Of a stretch of DNA of 33,103 nt, positions 16,524 through 24,335 are shown piece by piece. Under the pieces are notes generated by a model, which was not told the DNA's origin, ran no database searches, and was given only the letters and a program-made list of their open reading frames with translations. This DNA comes from Bacteroidales bacterium (GTDB lineage Bacteria; Bacteroidota; Bacteroidia; Bacteroidales; UBA932): NCBI GenBank assembly GCA_012744435.1, contig JAAYCA010000031.1, forward strand, positions 1 to 33,103, given 5' to 3'. Each line of letters opens with the position of its first letter. Position 1 is the first letter of the stretch. A program made the translations under genes and the position numbers.

Positions 16524-17510
16524 CTAAAGGTTCGGGTTGCACTTCTTCCAATCGGAAACCGGCGGGATGATCCCGAGTTCGATGATCTCGTCACGCATGG
16601 CGCAGAGGTGCTCGTAGGAAGCCTGGAGCTCGGCCAGTTCGCTGACGGTTCCGACAGGCTCCGAGAAATGGACGCCCTCCGCATCGATCACCGACGGCAT
16701 GGCCATCATGACATTCTTGTAAAACTTGTTGTTGACATAGCAGCCGGACGGCCAGGTGAACTTGTCTCCGCCCATCGCCGCCTCGATCATCTTGACGGCA
16801 TTGTAGGCCGGACTCTGGAAAGAGCTGCGGCCGCGAAGCTTGATGATGTTGGAACCGCCCTGGACGGTTTTGTGCTTGATCATTTCCCACATTTCAGGCG
16901 AAAGGGGGATCTCGGACATCGGCTTCCCGTCAATGAGGGCCCTCGAGGTAAAGACGGCCATCACCTCGCCGTGGGCACCGTAAGTGTAGGCGCCCGTCAC
17001 CTTGCTCTGCTGGACGCCGAAGGTCAGGGCGAGCGTCTCCTGGAGACGGGTGGAGTCGAGGGCGGCAAGCGTGGTCACGCACTCGGGCTTGAGGCCGGAG
17101 TGGAGCAGGACCACCAGACCGGTAAGGTCCGCCGGGTTGAAGACCACCACGATGTGCTTGACATCCGGGCAGTATTTCTTGACATCCTTGCCGAAATTCT
17201 CGGCAATCTGGCAGTTGCCCTTGAGCAGGTCCTCGCGGGTCATACCCTCCTTACGGGGTGCACCTCCGGAGGAGATAATGTATTTGGCATCCTTGTACGC
17301 CACGGCCGGATCCGTCGTCCACGTGATGTTGGCTCCTTCGAAGGCGCAGTGGTCCATCTCGGCGACGACACCGCGAAGGCCGGGTTCGTACACATCGTAC
17401 AGACACACGTTCGGTGTAAGCTTCAGCATCAACGCTGTCTGGGCCATATTGGAACCAATCATACCGGCCGCGCCGACGATGACCAATTTCTCATTAGAAA
17501 GGTAATTCAT
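16524..17510 (-). CDS. mdh: malate dehydrogenase (NAD-dependent)
   Basis: Interconverts malate and oxaloacetate in the cytoplasmic C4-acid/TCA pathway. The 328-residue chain has the NAD-binding VIVGAAGMIGS (residues 10-20, GxxGxxG), the substrate-loop arginines in GGAPRKEGMTREDLL, FNPADLTGLV, the DSTRLQETLA block and GAHGE with the catalytic His. These fit the somewhat divergent malate dehydrogenase type common in Bacteroidales rather than lactate dehydrogenase. A promoter element lies 36 bases upstream, back to back with that of the phosphopantetheinyl transferase. The stop codon touches the end of tRNA-Pro. Confidence 0.93.
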   Translation of the reverse strand: MNYLSNEKLVIVGAAGMIGSNMAQTALMLKLTPNVCLYDVYEPGLRGVVAEMDHCAFEGANITWTTDPAVAYKDAKYIISSGGAPRKEGMTREDLLKGNCQIAENFGKDVKKYCPDVKHIVVVFNPADLTGLVVLLHSGLKPECVTTLAALDSTRLQETLALTFGVQQSKVTGAYTYGAHGEVMAVFTSRALIDGKPMSEIPLSPEMWEMIKHKTVQGGSNIIKLRGRSSFQSPAYNAVKMIEAAMGGDKFTWPSGCYVNNKFYKNVMMAMPSVIDAEGVHFSEPVGTVSELAELQASYEHLCAMRDEIIELGIIPPVSDWKKCNPNL

Positions 17511-17546
17511 ATTGGTTGTTTAATTGACGTCTTTGAAAAAACCGCG

Positions 17547-17554
17547 CAAATATA
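17547..17554 (-). promoter_or_regulatory. -7 element for mdh
   Basis: TATATTTG on the minus strand, 36 bases upstream of the mdh start. It is divergent from the element at 17566-17573. Confidence 0.65.
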
Positions 17555-17565
17555 CAAAAAATCAT

Positions 17566-17573
17566 TATCTTTG
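17566..17573 (+). promoter_or_regulatory. -7 element for the phosphopantetheinyl transferase gene
   Basis: TATCTTTG, 18 bases before the ATG at 17592. The two divergent -7 elements are only 11 bases apart. Confidence 0.65.
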
Positions 17574-17591
17574 CGATGTTATAAAGTATTT

Positions 17592-18242
17592 ATGGCCCTA
17601 TATCTCATCAAGGATCTGGACGACGACTACCACTCGCGGGTAGGGGTCTGGCAGATTTCGGAGACCGAAGAAGAACTTCGCGCGCTCTCATCAGTGCCCT
17701 CCGATGAACTGGAGGAAATTTCCTACATCAAGAGTGAATCCCTGCGCAAGCAGAAACTGGCCGTCCGGTGCCTTCTGGACGCGCTTTTCGAAGAGAAGGT
17801 GTACTTGAGCCACCACGACAACGGCAAGCCGTACATCGAGAACTCCGCCATCAATATCAGCATCACGCACACCAACCGCTACGTCGCCGTCATCCTCAAC
17901 CCCACGGACGAGGTGGGCATCGATTGCGAATCGCTCGACCGCGATTTCTCGGCCGTCAAGAAAAAAGCCCTTTCGGAAGACGAAATCGAAGAGGTCGAAG
18001 AGATCGACGAGGAGCAGCGGAACGAACAGCTTGCCATCTACTGGTGCGCCAAGGAGGCCGTCTACAAGATGCTGTCGCAGTACGGCGTCGATTTCGCCGA
18101 GCAGATCGAGATCGAGGACTTCCGGATGCGCGGCGAGGGCGAACTGGAAGCCACCTTCACCGACAAGGACGGCTTCGAAGAAGAGTATGATCTCGAATAC
18201 ATGACTTTCGACCGTCACGTCCTCGTGTGGGTGGTCGCCTGA
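17592..18242 (+). CDS. 4'-phosphopantetheinyl transferase superfamily protein
   Basis: Transfers the 4'-phosphopantetheine arm of CoA to a serine of carrier proteins. The 216-residue, Sfp-like (two-lobe) chain shows DNGKPYIE (76-83), INISITHTNRYVAV (87-100), VGIDCESLDR (108-117, Mg-binding Asp and Glu) and WCAKEAVYKM (151-160). The upstream frame is open but lies antisense to mdh; the start at 17592 follows a good -7 element. The acidic stretch SEDEIEEVEEIDEEQ (about 128-142) is a notable family-variable insert. No carrier-protein gene is adjacent. The gene ends four bases before the convergent envC. Confidence 0.92.
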   Translation: MALYLIKDLDDDYHSRVGVWQISETEEELRALSSVPSDELEEISYIKSESLRKQKLAVRCLLDALFEEKVYLSHHDNGKPYIENSAINISITHTNRYVAVILNPTDEVGIDCESLDRDFSAVKKKALSEDEIEEVEEIDEEQRNEQLAIYWCAKEAVYKMLSQYGVDFAEQIEIEDFRMRGEGELEATFTDKDGFEEEYDLEYMTFDRHVLVWVVA

Positions 18243-18246
18243 GCCG

Positions 18247-19467
18247 TTATTTTTTCCTGAGCCAGGTCTCCGGGTCTTCCGGTGTCTTTTCTTTCCAGAC
18301 CTCGAAGTGCAGCTGGGTCTGGCCGTCGATCGTGTCCACGTGGCCCAGCAACTGTCCGGTCTTGACCTTGTCGCCGGACTTGACGGCCACGTCGCGCAGT
18401 TTACAATAGAAAGTGAAGTAGGTCCCGTGCTCCACCAGCACACAGCGGCCATAGCCGGGCATTACGATGACGCGCTTGACCTCGCCGTCGTATACGGCGA
18501 GAATCTCCGCCTCGGAAGACAGACTGATATTGACGCCGTTGTTGGCCGGCATGACGAGCGTCGTGTAAACGGGATGGTGGTGCTGGCCGAAACCCTCCAC
18601 GACCGGTCCGTCGGCCGGCCAGGGGAGTTTGCCTTTATTGGCCGCGAATTCGCCGGCCAGTCTGACATCGGCGGTTTTCGTCTCCTTGTCGCCGCTCTTC
18701 CTGGCGGCATTGGCGGCTTCTTCCTTCTTGCGCGCCTCTTCGATGGCCTGCGCGATAATGCGCTCGATCTCACGGTTCAACGCTTCCACCTGCCTGCGCT
18801 TCGTCTCCAACTGCTGCTGGTATTTCGCCTTGTCTTTCTGCAGGCTGGCCACCAGCCTGTCGGAGCGCTGTTCTACGGACCGGAGGTCCTGCAGCTCTTT
18901 TTCACGCGCCGCGCGGATGTCTTCCGCTTCCTTTCGGAGGGCGGAAAGCCGCACCAGCTCCTCGTCGAGCGCCGTCCGCAGCTCCTTGAGCCTGCGGGCC
19001 TGCGAGTTCATCTGGCCGGAGAGGTCCCGCAGGTAGGCATAACGCCGGGAGGCCTGCCCGAGGTCCTTGCTGGACAAGAGATAGGAGTACCACAGATGGG
19101 TGTCCCGGTTCTTGTAGGCGTTCCGGACCAGGCGATGGAAATACGCCTCCATCGTCTCCAGGCGCCGCTGGAGCCGGCCGGCCTCCGCCTGCCGCACGGA
19201 GATGGTGTCGCGCAGCCGCGCCACCTCCCGCTCGCTCTCCTGCACGAGACTGCGCCGCGCAGCCACCTGACGGCGCACGAGGGTCAGCTCATTGAGGGCG
19301 TTGCTGCTCTTGGCGGCGTTCTCTTCGATCTGTTGCTCCAGCTGGGCGATCTCCTTCTGAAGCGCGGCGCGGCGTGATTCCTGGACGGCGGTGTCCTGCG
19401 CATGCAGCGCCGCAGCGGCGTGCAGCAGGACGGCGGCGGCCGCCAGTATGCACAGCGGGCGCGTCAT
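18247..19467 (-). CDS. envC: EnvC-like murein hydrolase activator (degenerate LytM/M23)
   Basis: A 406-residue periplasmic protein: signal peptide (CILAAAAVLLHAAAALHAQ), a long coiled coil at about 30-250 rich in Arg, Glu and Leu, and a C-terminal LytM domain (about 285-400). EnvC proteins do not cut peptidoglycan; they activate amidases at the division site. The sequence supports this: the usual HxGxD zinc motif reads NNGVNI and the usual HLHF reads QLHF, so three of four metal ligands are missing. The gene overlaps the stop of the TPR gene by four bases (ATGA) and is co-transcribed with it. Confidence 0.9.
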   Translation of the reverse strand: MTRPLCILAAAAVLLHAAAALHAQDTAVQESRRAALQKEIAQLEQQIEENAAKSSNALNELTLVRRQVAARRSLVQESEREVARLRDTISVRQAEAGRLQRRLETMEAYFHRLVRNAYKNRDTHLWYSYLLSSKDLGQASRRYAYLRDLSGQMNSQARRLKELRTALDEELVRLSALRKEAEDIRAAREKELQDLRSVEQRSDRLVASLQKDKAKYQQQLETKRRQVEALNREIERIIAQAIEEARKKEEAANAARKSGDKETKTADVRLAGEFAANKGKLPWPADGPVVEGFGQHHHPVYTTLVMPANNGVNISLSSEAEILAVYDGEVKRVIVMPGYGRCVLVEHGTYFTFYCKLRDVAVKSGDKVKTGQLLGHVDTIDGQTQLHFEVWKEKTPEDPETWLRKK

Positions 19468-20708
19468 TTGCTCTTCTGCTCGGAGAGATTCCTGTAGTAC
19501 GTGGCAAGGTCCGTCTCGCCAAGGGCTTCGAGCACTTTGGAATAGTGCTCCAGGACCACGGCGCTGTCCTTGCCGCCGTAGAGCATGGCATGCTTGAAGT
19601 AAGGCTTGGCCTCCTTGGGCTTGCGGAGCAGGTACAGCAGCCAGCCGTAGGTGTCAAGGTAGGTCGCGTTGTCGGGCTCGAGCTCCACGGTGCGGCGGCT
19701 CATCTTGAGCGCCTTCCGGAGCTTCCTGTGCTCCAGCGAAAGATAGTAGGCGTAGTTGTTGAGCACCGAGGTGCGGTCGGGATCCGCGGCGAGGGCTTCC
19801 TCGTAGGTCGCATAGGCCTGTTTGCTGTCTCCCAGCTCCTGGTACTGGACGTCGCCCTTGATGGAGAGCGCCTCCGCGATGCGCGAAGCATCGCCCTGCG
19901 CGCGGCCCAGGTCCGCGAGGACATCGCACTGCCCGATCACCGCATCCCAGTCCTGCTTGATGTAGAGCATGCGGAGCTTGAGCATCTGGATATCGTAATC
20001 TTCCGGATGGATCTCCCGGTCCAGGTCCACCAGGCGGTTGATCGTGTCGCCCCAGACCCAGTAGAACGGAGAGTCGATGTTGTCCATCAGGGCGGTCAGA
20101 TAGTTGCTCTTGATCTCCGGCCGCACCGCTTCGTTGCGGATGAACTCCTCCAGCCCCGTGAAGAACGCCGGGAAATTGCCCATCCGGCGGAGGAGCTCCG
20201 TACGCCCGAGCTGGGCCGGGACATAGCCGGGTTCCATCTCGAGGGCCTGGTTGTAGTACGACAGCGCTGCCTCGTCCTGCCGGGCGACCACCTTCGCATC
20301 GGCCACCATGGAGAGCGTATTGGGATTGTTGTACAGCGCCGGGGACATTTTGATCAGTTTCTCGACCAGCTCGCCCGCCAGGACCTGGTCTCCCTTGGAA
20401 TCATACAGCGAAGCCAGGGCATAGATATACCAGGTATTGGTAGAGTCCGCCGTGACGGCGGCGTTCAAATGCTCCTCCGCAGCATCGAGGTCCCTCAGGG
20501 CCAGTTCGGAAAGGCCGAGATAATAGTTGACGGCATCGTCATCGGGATCCTGGGCGTGGAGCGGGCGCAGCAATTCGCGGGCGGCGGCATAGTTCCCTTC
20601 GGCATAAACGGCCGCAGCCTGCAGGAATGCTTCCGTGCCGCCGGGGACCTGCGCCTGCAGCCCGCAGACGGGCAGAAGCAGAAGCAGATATGCAAAGAGC
20701 CTACGCAT
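19464..20708 (-). CDS. tetratricopeptide-repeat periplasmic protein
   Basis: A 414-residue protein starting MRRLFAYLLLLLPVCGLQAQ, a clear signal peptide; an upstream Met seven codons earlier would spoil it. The rest is helical repeats with the TPR pattern, for example NYYLGLSELALRDLDAAEEHL, IYALASLYDSKGD, LNNYAYYLSLEHRKLRKAL and YLDTYGWLLYLLRKPKEAKPYF. It is probably a protein-protein scaffold. Its operon with envC, overlapping by four bases, is common in Bacteroidota and suggests a cell-envelope role, but no direct function can be read. A -7 element lies eight bases before the ATG. Confidence 0.88.
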   Translation of the reverse strand: MRRLFAYLLLLLPVCGLQAQVPGGTEAFLQAAAVYAEGNYAAARELLRPLHAQDPDDDAVNYYLGLSELALRDLDAAEEHLNAAVTADSTNTWYIYALASLYDSKGDQVLAGELVEKLIKMSPALYNNPNTLSMVADAKVVARQDEAALSYYNQALEMEPGYVPAQLGRTELLRRMGNFPAFFTGLEEFIRNEAVRPEIKSNYLTALMDNIDSPFYWVWGDTINRLVDLDREIHPEDYDIQMLKLRMLYIKQDWDAVIGQCDVLADLGRAQGDASRIAEALSIKGDVQYQELGDSKQAYATYEEALAADPDRTSVLNNYAYYLSLEHRKLRKALKMSRRTVELEPDNATYLDTYGWLLYLLRKPKEAKPYFKHAMLYGGKDSAVVLEHYSKVLEALGETDLATYYRNLSEQKSK

Positions 20709-20716
20709 CGTGAACA

Positions 20717-20724
20717 CAAAAATA
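20717..20724 (-). promoter_or_regulatory. -7 element for the TPR-envC operon
   Basis: TATTTTTG on the minus strand, only eight bases from the start codon at 20708, so the transcript would be almost leaderless. Confidence 0.55.
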
Positions 20725-20783
20725 TACATTTTTATGAGAAAAATTGGCTATTTTCGCATGAAAAAAAATTTTCGGGCAACAGG

Positions 20784-21344
20784 ATGCAACTTTTCAAAAA
20801 CAAGAAGCATCTTAACACTCGGGAAGCAGAATGGATCGAAGGGGCAAAGTGCGGCGACCGCCGCAGCCAGAAAGCCATCTATGACCTCCTGTCCTCCAAG
20901 ATGTTCGCAGTTTGCCTGCGCTACATGGGGGACCGGGATGCCGCGGAGGACATCCTCCAGGATGGGTTTGTGACCCTTTTCTCCAAACTGGACAGCTATT
21001 CGGGAGAAGGCTCCTTCGAAGGCTGGGCCCGCAAGATCTTTGTGAACACTGCACTGATGAGCCTCAGAAAGAAGGACGCGCTCAAGAACACGGAAGACGT
21101 GGATGCCGCATGGAATATCACCAGCGACGATCCGAACGCCATCCAAAAGATCGGCTACAACGATCTGATGAAGATGATCGCCGCCCTTCCCCCCGGTTTC
21201 CGGACGGTCTTCAACATGTATGTCATAGAAGGATATTCACACAAGGAGATCGCCGAGACCCTGGGGATTTCCGAGACTACGTCGCGTTCCCAGTTACAGC
21301 GGGCGCGGGTGCTGTTGCAAACCAAGATCAAAGAAAGGTATTAA
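20784..21344 (+). CDS. ECF-type RNA polymerase sigma factor
   Basis: A 186-residue sigma-70 family member with regions 2 and 4 only. Region 2 covers about residues 26-95 with RDAAEDILQDGFVTLFSKL (51-69) and the -10-recognising WARKIFVNTALMSLRKK (81-97). Region 4 covers about 127-182 with LPPGFRTVFNMYVIEGYSHKEIAETLGIS and SRSQLQRARVLL. The long upstream open frame is antisense to the TPR gene; the ATG at 20784 is the sensible start. Its partner, starting two bases after the stop, is predicted to be a membrane-embedded anti-sigma protein, so the factor is probably held at the inner membrane until an envelope signal releases it. A weak TATTTTCG lies at 20749-20756. Confidence 0.93.
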   Translation: MQLFKNKKHLNTREAEWIEGAKCGDRRSQKAIYDLLSSKMFAVCLRYMGDRDAAEDILQDGFVTLFSKLDSYSGEGSFEGWARKIFVNTALMSLRKKDALKNTEDVDAAWNITSDDPNAIQKIGYNDLMKMIAALPPGFRTVFNMYVIEGYSHKEIAETLGISETTSRSQLQRARVLLQTKIKERY

Positions 21345-21345
21345 G

Positions 21346-22578
21346 ATGCAGGATAACCGTTCCAGGGACTTCGACGCACAGTTGCGCTCGATGCTTGAAG
21401 ATGCGGAGGTGAAAGCGCCTCGCCGCGTCTGGAAGGGTGTATCCGCCCGTCTGGACGCCGATGCCGCACCCGTTGCCAGCCCCTGGGGCTGGATGAAATG
21501 GGCCGGGATGTCGCTCGCAGCGGCGGCAGCCATCGCCGCCGGCCTTTTCTTCACCGGTACACGCCACTCAATTCCAACCAATTATTATAACCAGGAGCAA
21601 GCAATGCTTGCCCAGGCCGGCGAACCTGCCGGTGCCGATATCGATATCCCAGTCGAGGCACCGGCGGCCGCCACGGCCCAGGAAGCGGCTGAAGTGGCAG
21701 CCGCCACCCTTCCCGCCCGCCGGAATGCTCCGGCGAAGCGGGCAGCCGCGCCGACTACCTCCGCGACGGAGTCCCCCGCCGCGGAGGCACCGGCGCCCAG
21801 CGCGGATTCCGTCTCCGACGCCTCTGACGGGCAGGCGGATCCGTCCGGAGCCGTTGCCGGTTCCGCTCCGGCAAAGCGCACCCCGGCCCCCCGCAGCGGA
21901 CGTCAGACAAGCCCGTCCGCCGATCCGTTCTCCGAGCCTTCCGTCCCTGCCGGACGGCAAAAGACCTCCGGGTTCGATCTCTACGCCCAGGGGACCCTGG
22001 GCAGCAACGACCCGGACTTCCGCCGGACTTTCCGGGGCGCCTTCATGGCTCCGGGCGAGCCCAGCGGCTTTACCGAGCAGGGCGCTTCGTCCTACGGCAT
22101 CCCCTTCACCGTCGGCATCGGCGCACGCTTCCATCTGACCCCCCGCCTGTCCCTGGGGACCGGTCTGGATTATTCCCTGCTGACCCGCACCTTCGCGGGA
22201 AGCTATCAGGATGTGTCCGGAAGCGTCTCCCACACGATGCACTATCTCGGCATCCCGGTCAAGCTCTACTACGATATCATCTCCTCCGGCAAGATCGACT
22301 TCTATGTCTATGGCGGCGGTGAGATCGAGTACTGCGTATCCAACCAATACCGCCTGTTCTCCAACCCCGACATCGTGAAGAGCTATCCCGTCAGCGGACC
22401 GCAGTTCTCCGCCGGAGGCGGCCTGGGCGTCGAGTTCCGCCTGACCCGCCGGGTCGGCCTTTACTTCGATCCCGGGGTCAACTATTATTTCCCTGGCAAC
22501 CAACCCAAGAGCATCCGGACCGAGAAGCCCTTCCTGCTGAGTTTCGACGCAGGTGTACGCTTCAATTTCGGCAGATAA
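21346..22578 (+). CDS. dual membrane-spanning anti-sigma factor / outer-membrane barrel protein (Dma-like)
   Basis: A 410-residue protein with four parts. (1) A cytoplasmic segment, residues 1-48, including FDAQLRSMLEDAEVKAPRRVWKG-like text as seen in partners of Bacteroidota ECF factors. (2) A single inner-membrane helix at about 50-70. (3) A long Ala/Pro/Ser-rich linker at about 72-205. (4) A C-terminal beta-barrel at about 206-410 with strands such as FTVGIGARFHLTPRLSLGTGL, a cysteine in EYCVSN and terminal SFDAGVRFNFGR. It would therefore reach from cytoplasm to outer membrane. Proteins of this layout, paired with an ECF sigma factor, have been described in Bacteroides thetaiotaomicron as dual membrane-spanning anti-sigma factors (Dma) linked to vesiculation. 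Assigning it to that group is inference from architecture and gene order. Confidence 0.8.
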   Translation: MQDNRSRDFDAQLRSMLEDAEVKAPRRVWKGVSARLDADAAPVASPWGWMKWAGMSLAAAAAIAAGLFFTGTRHSIPTNYYNQEQAMLAQAGEPAGADIDIPVEAPAAATAQEAAEVAAATLPARRNAPAKRAAAPTTSATESPAAEAPAPSADSVSDASDGQADPSGAVAGSAPAKRTPAPRSGRQTSPSADPFSEPSVPAGRQKTSGFDLYAQGTLGSNDPDFRRTFRGAFMAPGEPSGFTEQGASSYGIPFTVGIGARFHLTPRLSLGTGLDYSLLTRTFAGSYQDVSGSVSHTMHYLGIPVKLYYDIISSGKIDFYVYGGGEIEYCVSNQYRLFSNPDIVKSYPVSGPQFSAGGGLGVEFRLTRRVGLYFDPGVNYYFPGNQPKSIRTEKPFLLSFDAGVRFNFGR

Positions 22579-22601
22579 AAAACCAAAAACTGAAAAAAAC
22601 G

Positions 22602-22609
22602 TATTTTTG
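22602..22609 (+). promoter_or_regulatory. possible -7 element upstream of the terminator and lipoprotein gene
   Basis: TATTTTTG matches TAnnTTTG. It lies just before the terminator hairpin at 22619-22664, so initiation here would run into that hairpin before reaching the lipoprotein gene at 22689. Confidence 0.4.
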
Positions 22610-22618
22610 TGACGAACA

Positions 22619-22664
22619 GCCCCGCGAAAAGATACAATTCTGATCGCGGGGCTTTTGTTTTTTT
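22619..22664 (+). terminator. intrinsic terminator after the sigma/anti-sigma operon
   Basis: GCCCCGCG (22619-22626) pairs with CGCGGGGC (22645-22652), a perfect 8-bp GC stem with an 18-nt loop, followed by TTTTGTTTTTTT. Confidence 0.9.
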
Positions 22665-22688
22665 CGCTTCTTTGCAGAAAAAAAGACT

Positions 22689-23888
22689 ATGAGAAACCTC
22701 TCCGTCCTGTTTCTGCTTCTGGGCGGCATCCTGGCCGCCTGTTCCCCCATGGATGAGCCGCCTTCCGGCGGGGACCGCCGCCGCCCGGACACCGGCGCCG
22801 GTTCCGGCACTTTTCCCGTTCACGACACACCCGCTCCGCCCCCCGCGACTCCGGACACGGTCCTGTATCTTTCGGCCGTCCGTTTCCCGGACGACTACGA
22901 CTGGCAGCGCGACAGCGCCTATGGCTCCGTCCCCTTCGAATTGATCCTCTACCGGGACGAGGTCCCCGTGCTGACCCTCGCGTGGGACGCGGAAGCCTGC
23001 TTCAGCCCCGATCCGGACCGGCATCACCTCATCGGCGGACATCTGTATACCGAACGCATGTGCGGCGGGCAGACCCGCGTGGGGCGGGACGGAGAGGAGC
23101 TCTTCCGTTTCGACGGGCGGGAATTCCTCGTCGGGCTGCTGCCCGACGGAAATAATGTCTACACCCTGTCACGAAAGACTTCGGGGTCGGGTTTCAGTTA
23201 TCGAAAAAACGGTATCGTCCTGATGGAGAGCGGTTCGGGCACCCCGTTCGGAGACCTGTCCGATCCTTCCTATGCCCCGACCGGAGCCCTGTACCGGGAC
23301 GGCGGGGCCCTTGTCTTCTGCTACAGGGACGGCGCGGAAATATGCGGCGTGCGGGATGGGAAGCCGGATCTCCTGGCAAGGCAGGCACCCGGCCGTACCT
23401 TCCCCGACTGCAAGCTCCGCGACGGACAAGAACACCTGCTCCAGGCAGACCTCCCCGGCTTTCACCTGCAGGACGGACGCCTCTGGATCCATCCGGCAGG
23501 GGACATCGTCACGGGCTATTTCACGGCCGATCGTCCTTGGGGCTTTTCCGGCTGGATGGCCATGCCCGACGACACGTTCCCCCGGCTTTTATGCCGGAAA
23601 GAAGCCACCATCTATTACAGTCCGGAAGGGACGTTTGCCGTCGAGGCGGATGCCGAAGGCGGTGTCCGATGGTACGGCCCGGGCGGCTCCGGCGCCAGCG
23701 AGGTCCCCGCGCGCTTTTTCTGTCCGACCTGCGCCACCGTATCCGGCGGACGGCTCGTTCTTGCACTGACGCCGCTGGACACCGCGTTCCCTCCGCATGT
23801 CCTTTGGGGGACGCAGCGACGGGAAATCCCTGTAAACGGGTATATCAGCGCCCTTGCGGTGGAGCTCAGTCCTCCTCCTGCCAACTGA
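22689..23888 (+). CDS. secreted lipoprotein of unknown function
   Basis: A 399-residue protein with a lipoprotein signal peptide ending LAAC (lipidated Cys18), then SPMDEPPSGG. The acidic pair just after the Cys could serve as a weak surface-export signal of the Bacteroidota type. A Pro/Gly-rich linker (about 22-55) leads to a beta-rich domain with repeated short motifs around Gly-Asp turns (YRDGGALVFCYRDG, VRDGKPDLLARQ, YSPEGTFAVEADAEGG), which suggests a propeller-like fold, but I recognise no family. Cysteine is frequent for such a protein. It lies downstream of the sigma/anti-sigma pair, separated by a terminator, so it could be a separate unit. The end overlaps convergent tsaE by 23 bases. 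Confidence 0.75.
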   Translation: MRNLSVLFLLLGGILAACSPMDEPPSGGDRRRPDTGAGSGTFPVHDTPAPPPATPDTVLYLSAVRFPDDYDWQRDSAYGSVPFELILYRDEVPVLTLAWDAEACFSPDPDRHHLIGGHLYTERMCGGQTRVGRDGEELFRFDGREFLVGLLPDGNNVYTLSRKTSGSGFSYRKNGIVLMESGSGTPFGDLSDPSYAPTGALYRDGGALVFCYRDGAEICGVRDGKPDLLARQAPGRTFPDCKLRDGQEHLLQADLPGFHLQDGRLWIHPAGDIVTGYFTADRPWGFSGWMAMPDDTFPRLLCRKEATIYYSPEGTFAVEADAEGGVRWYGPGGSGASEVPARFFCPTCATVSGGRLVLALTPLDTAFPPHVLWGTQRREIPVNGYISALAVELSPPPAN

Positions 23889-24297
23889 GTGTACGGGAGC
23901 CGTCCGGGCCCACCGTGATGCTCACCACGAGCGTCTCCTCGGGCAGCAGAGGCTCGATATTCTCGGGCCACTCCATCAGACAGAGAGCCCCGCTGTCGAG
24001 ATAATCGTAGAGCCCGATATCCAGTGCCTCCTCCAACCTGCCGATCCGATAGAAATCAAAATGATACACGGGGTCTCCCGCCGCTGTCCGGTATTCGTTG
24101 ACAATGGCGAATGTCGGGGAACTGACCGCATCGGAGGACACCCCCAGGCGGCGGCACAGGGCTGTGGTAAATGTCGTCTTGCCGGCACCCATCGCAGCGT
24201 GAAAGGCAACGATGCGCCTGTCGCCGAGCCGGCGCAGGAATTCCTCCGCGGCGGCATCCAGCTCCTTCAGGGAAGGGATGAATATCTGCTGCAACAT
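23866..24297 (-). CDS. tsaE: tRNA threonylcarbamoyladenosine biosynthesis ATPase TsaE
   Basis: ATPase that works with TsaB, TsaC and TsaD to make t6A37 in tRNAs reading ANN codons. The 143-residue protein has the P-loop AAMGAGKTTF (34-43), VSSPTFAIVNEY (about 58-69) and the conserved YHFDFYRI (about 78-85) and CLMEWPENIE (about 105-114). The first P-loop residue is Ala where most TsaE proteins have Gly; the remainder is intact. A TACCTTTG element lies seven bases before the start. No other tsa gene is nearby. Its 3' end overlaps the lipoprotein gene. Confidence 0.95.
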   Translation of the reverse strand: MLQQIFIPSLKELDAAAEEFLRRLGDRRIVAFHAAMGAGKTTFTTALCRRLGVSSDAVSSPTFAIVNEYRTAAGDPVYHFDFYRIGRLEEALDIGLYDYLDSGALCLMEWPENIEPLLPEETLVVSITVGPDGSRTLSWQEED

Positions 24298-24304
24298 GAC
24301 CGGA

Positions 24305-24312
24305 CAAAGGTA
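24305..24312 (-). promoter_or_regulatory. -7 element for tsaE
   Basis: TACCTTTG on the minus strand, seven bases from the start codon, giving a very short or absent leader. Confidence 0.6.
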
Positions 24313-24335
24313 CGAAAAACTATGATACTACTGCT

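Noticed and set aside
19374..20783. Long N-terminal extension of the sigma factor frame
   Set aside because: It is antisense to the TPR and envC genes. Sigma region 2 begins shortly after the ATG at 20784, and the length from there is typical of ECF factors.
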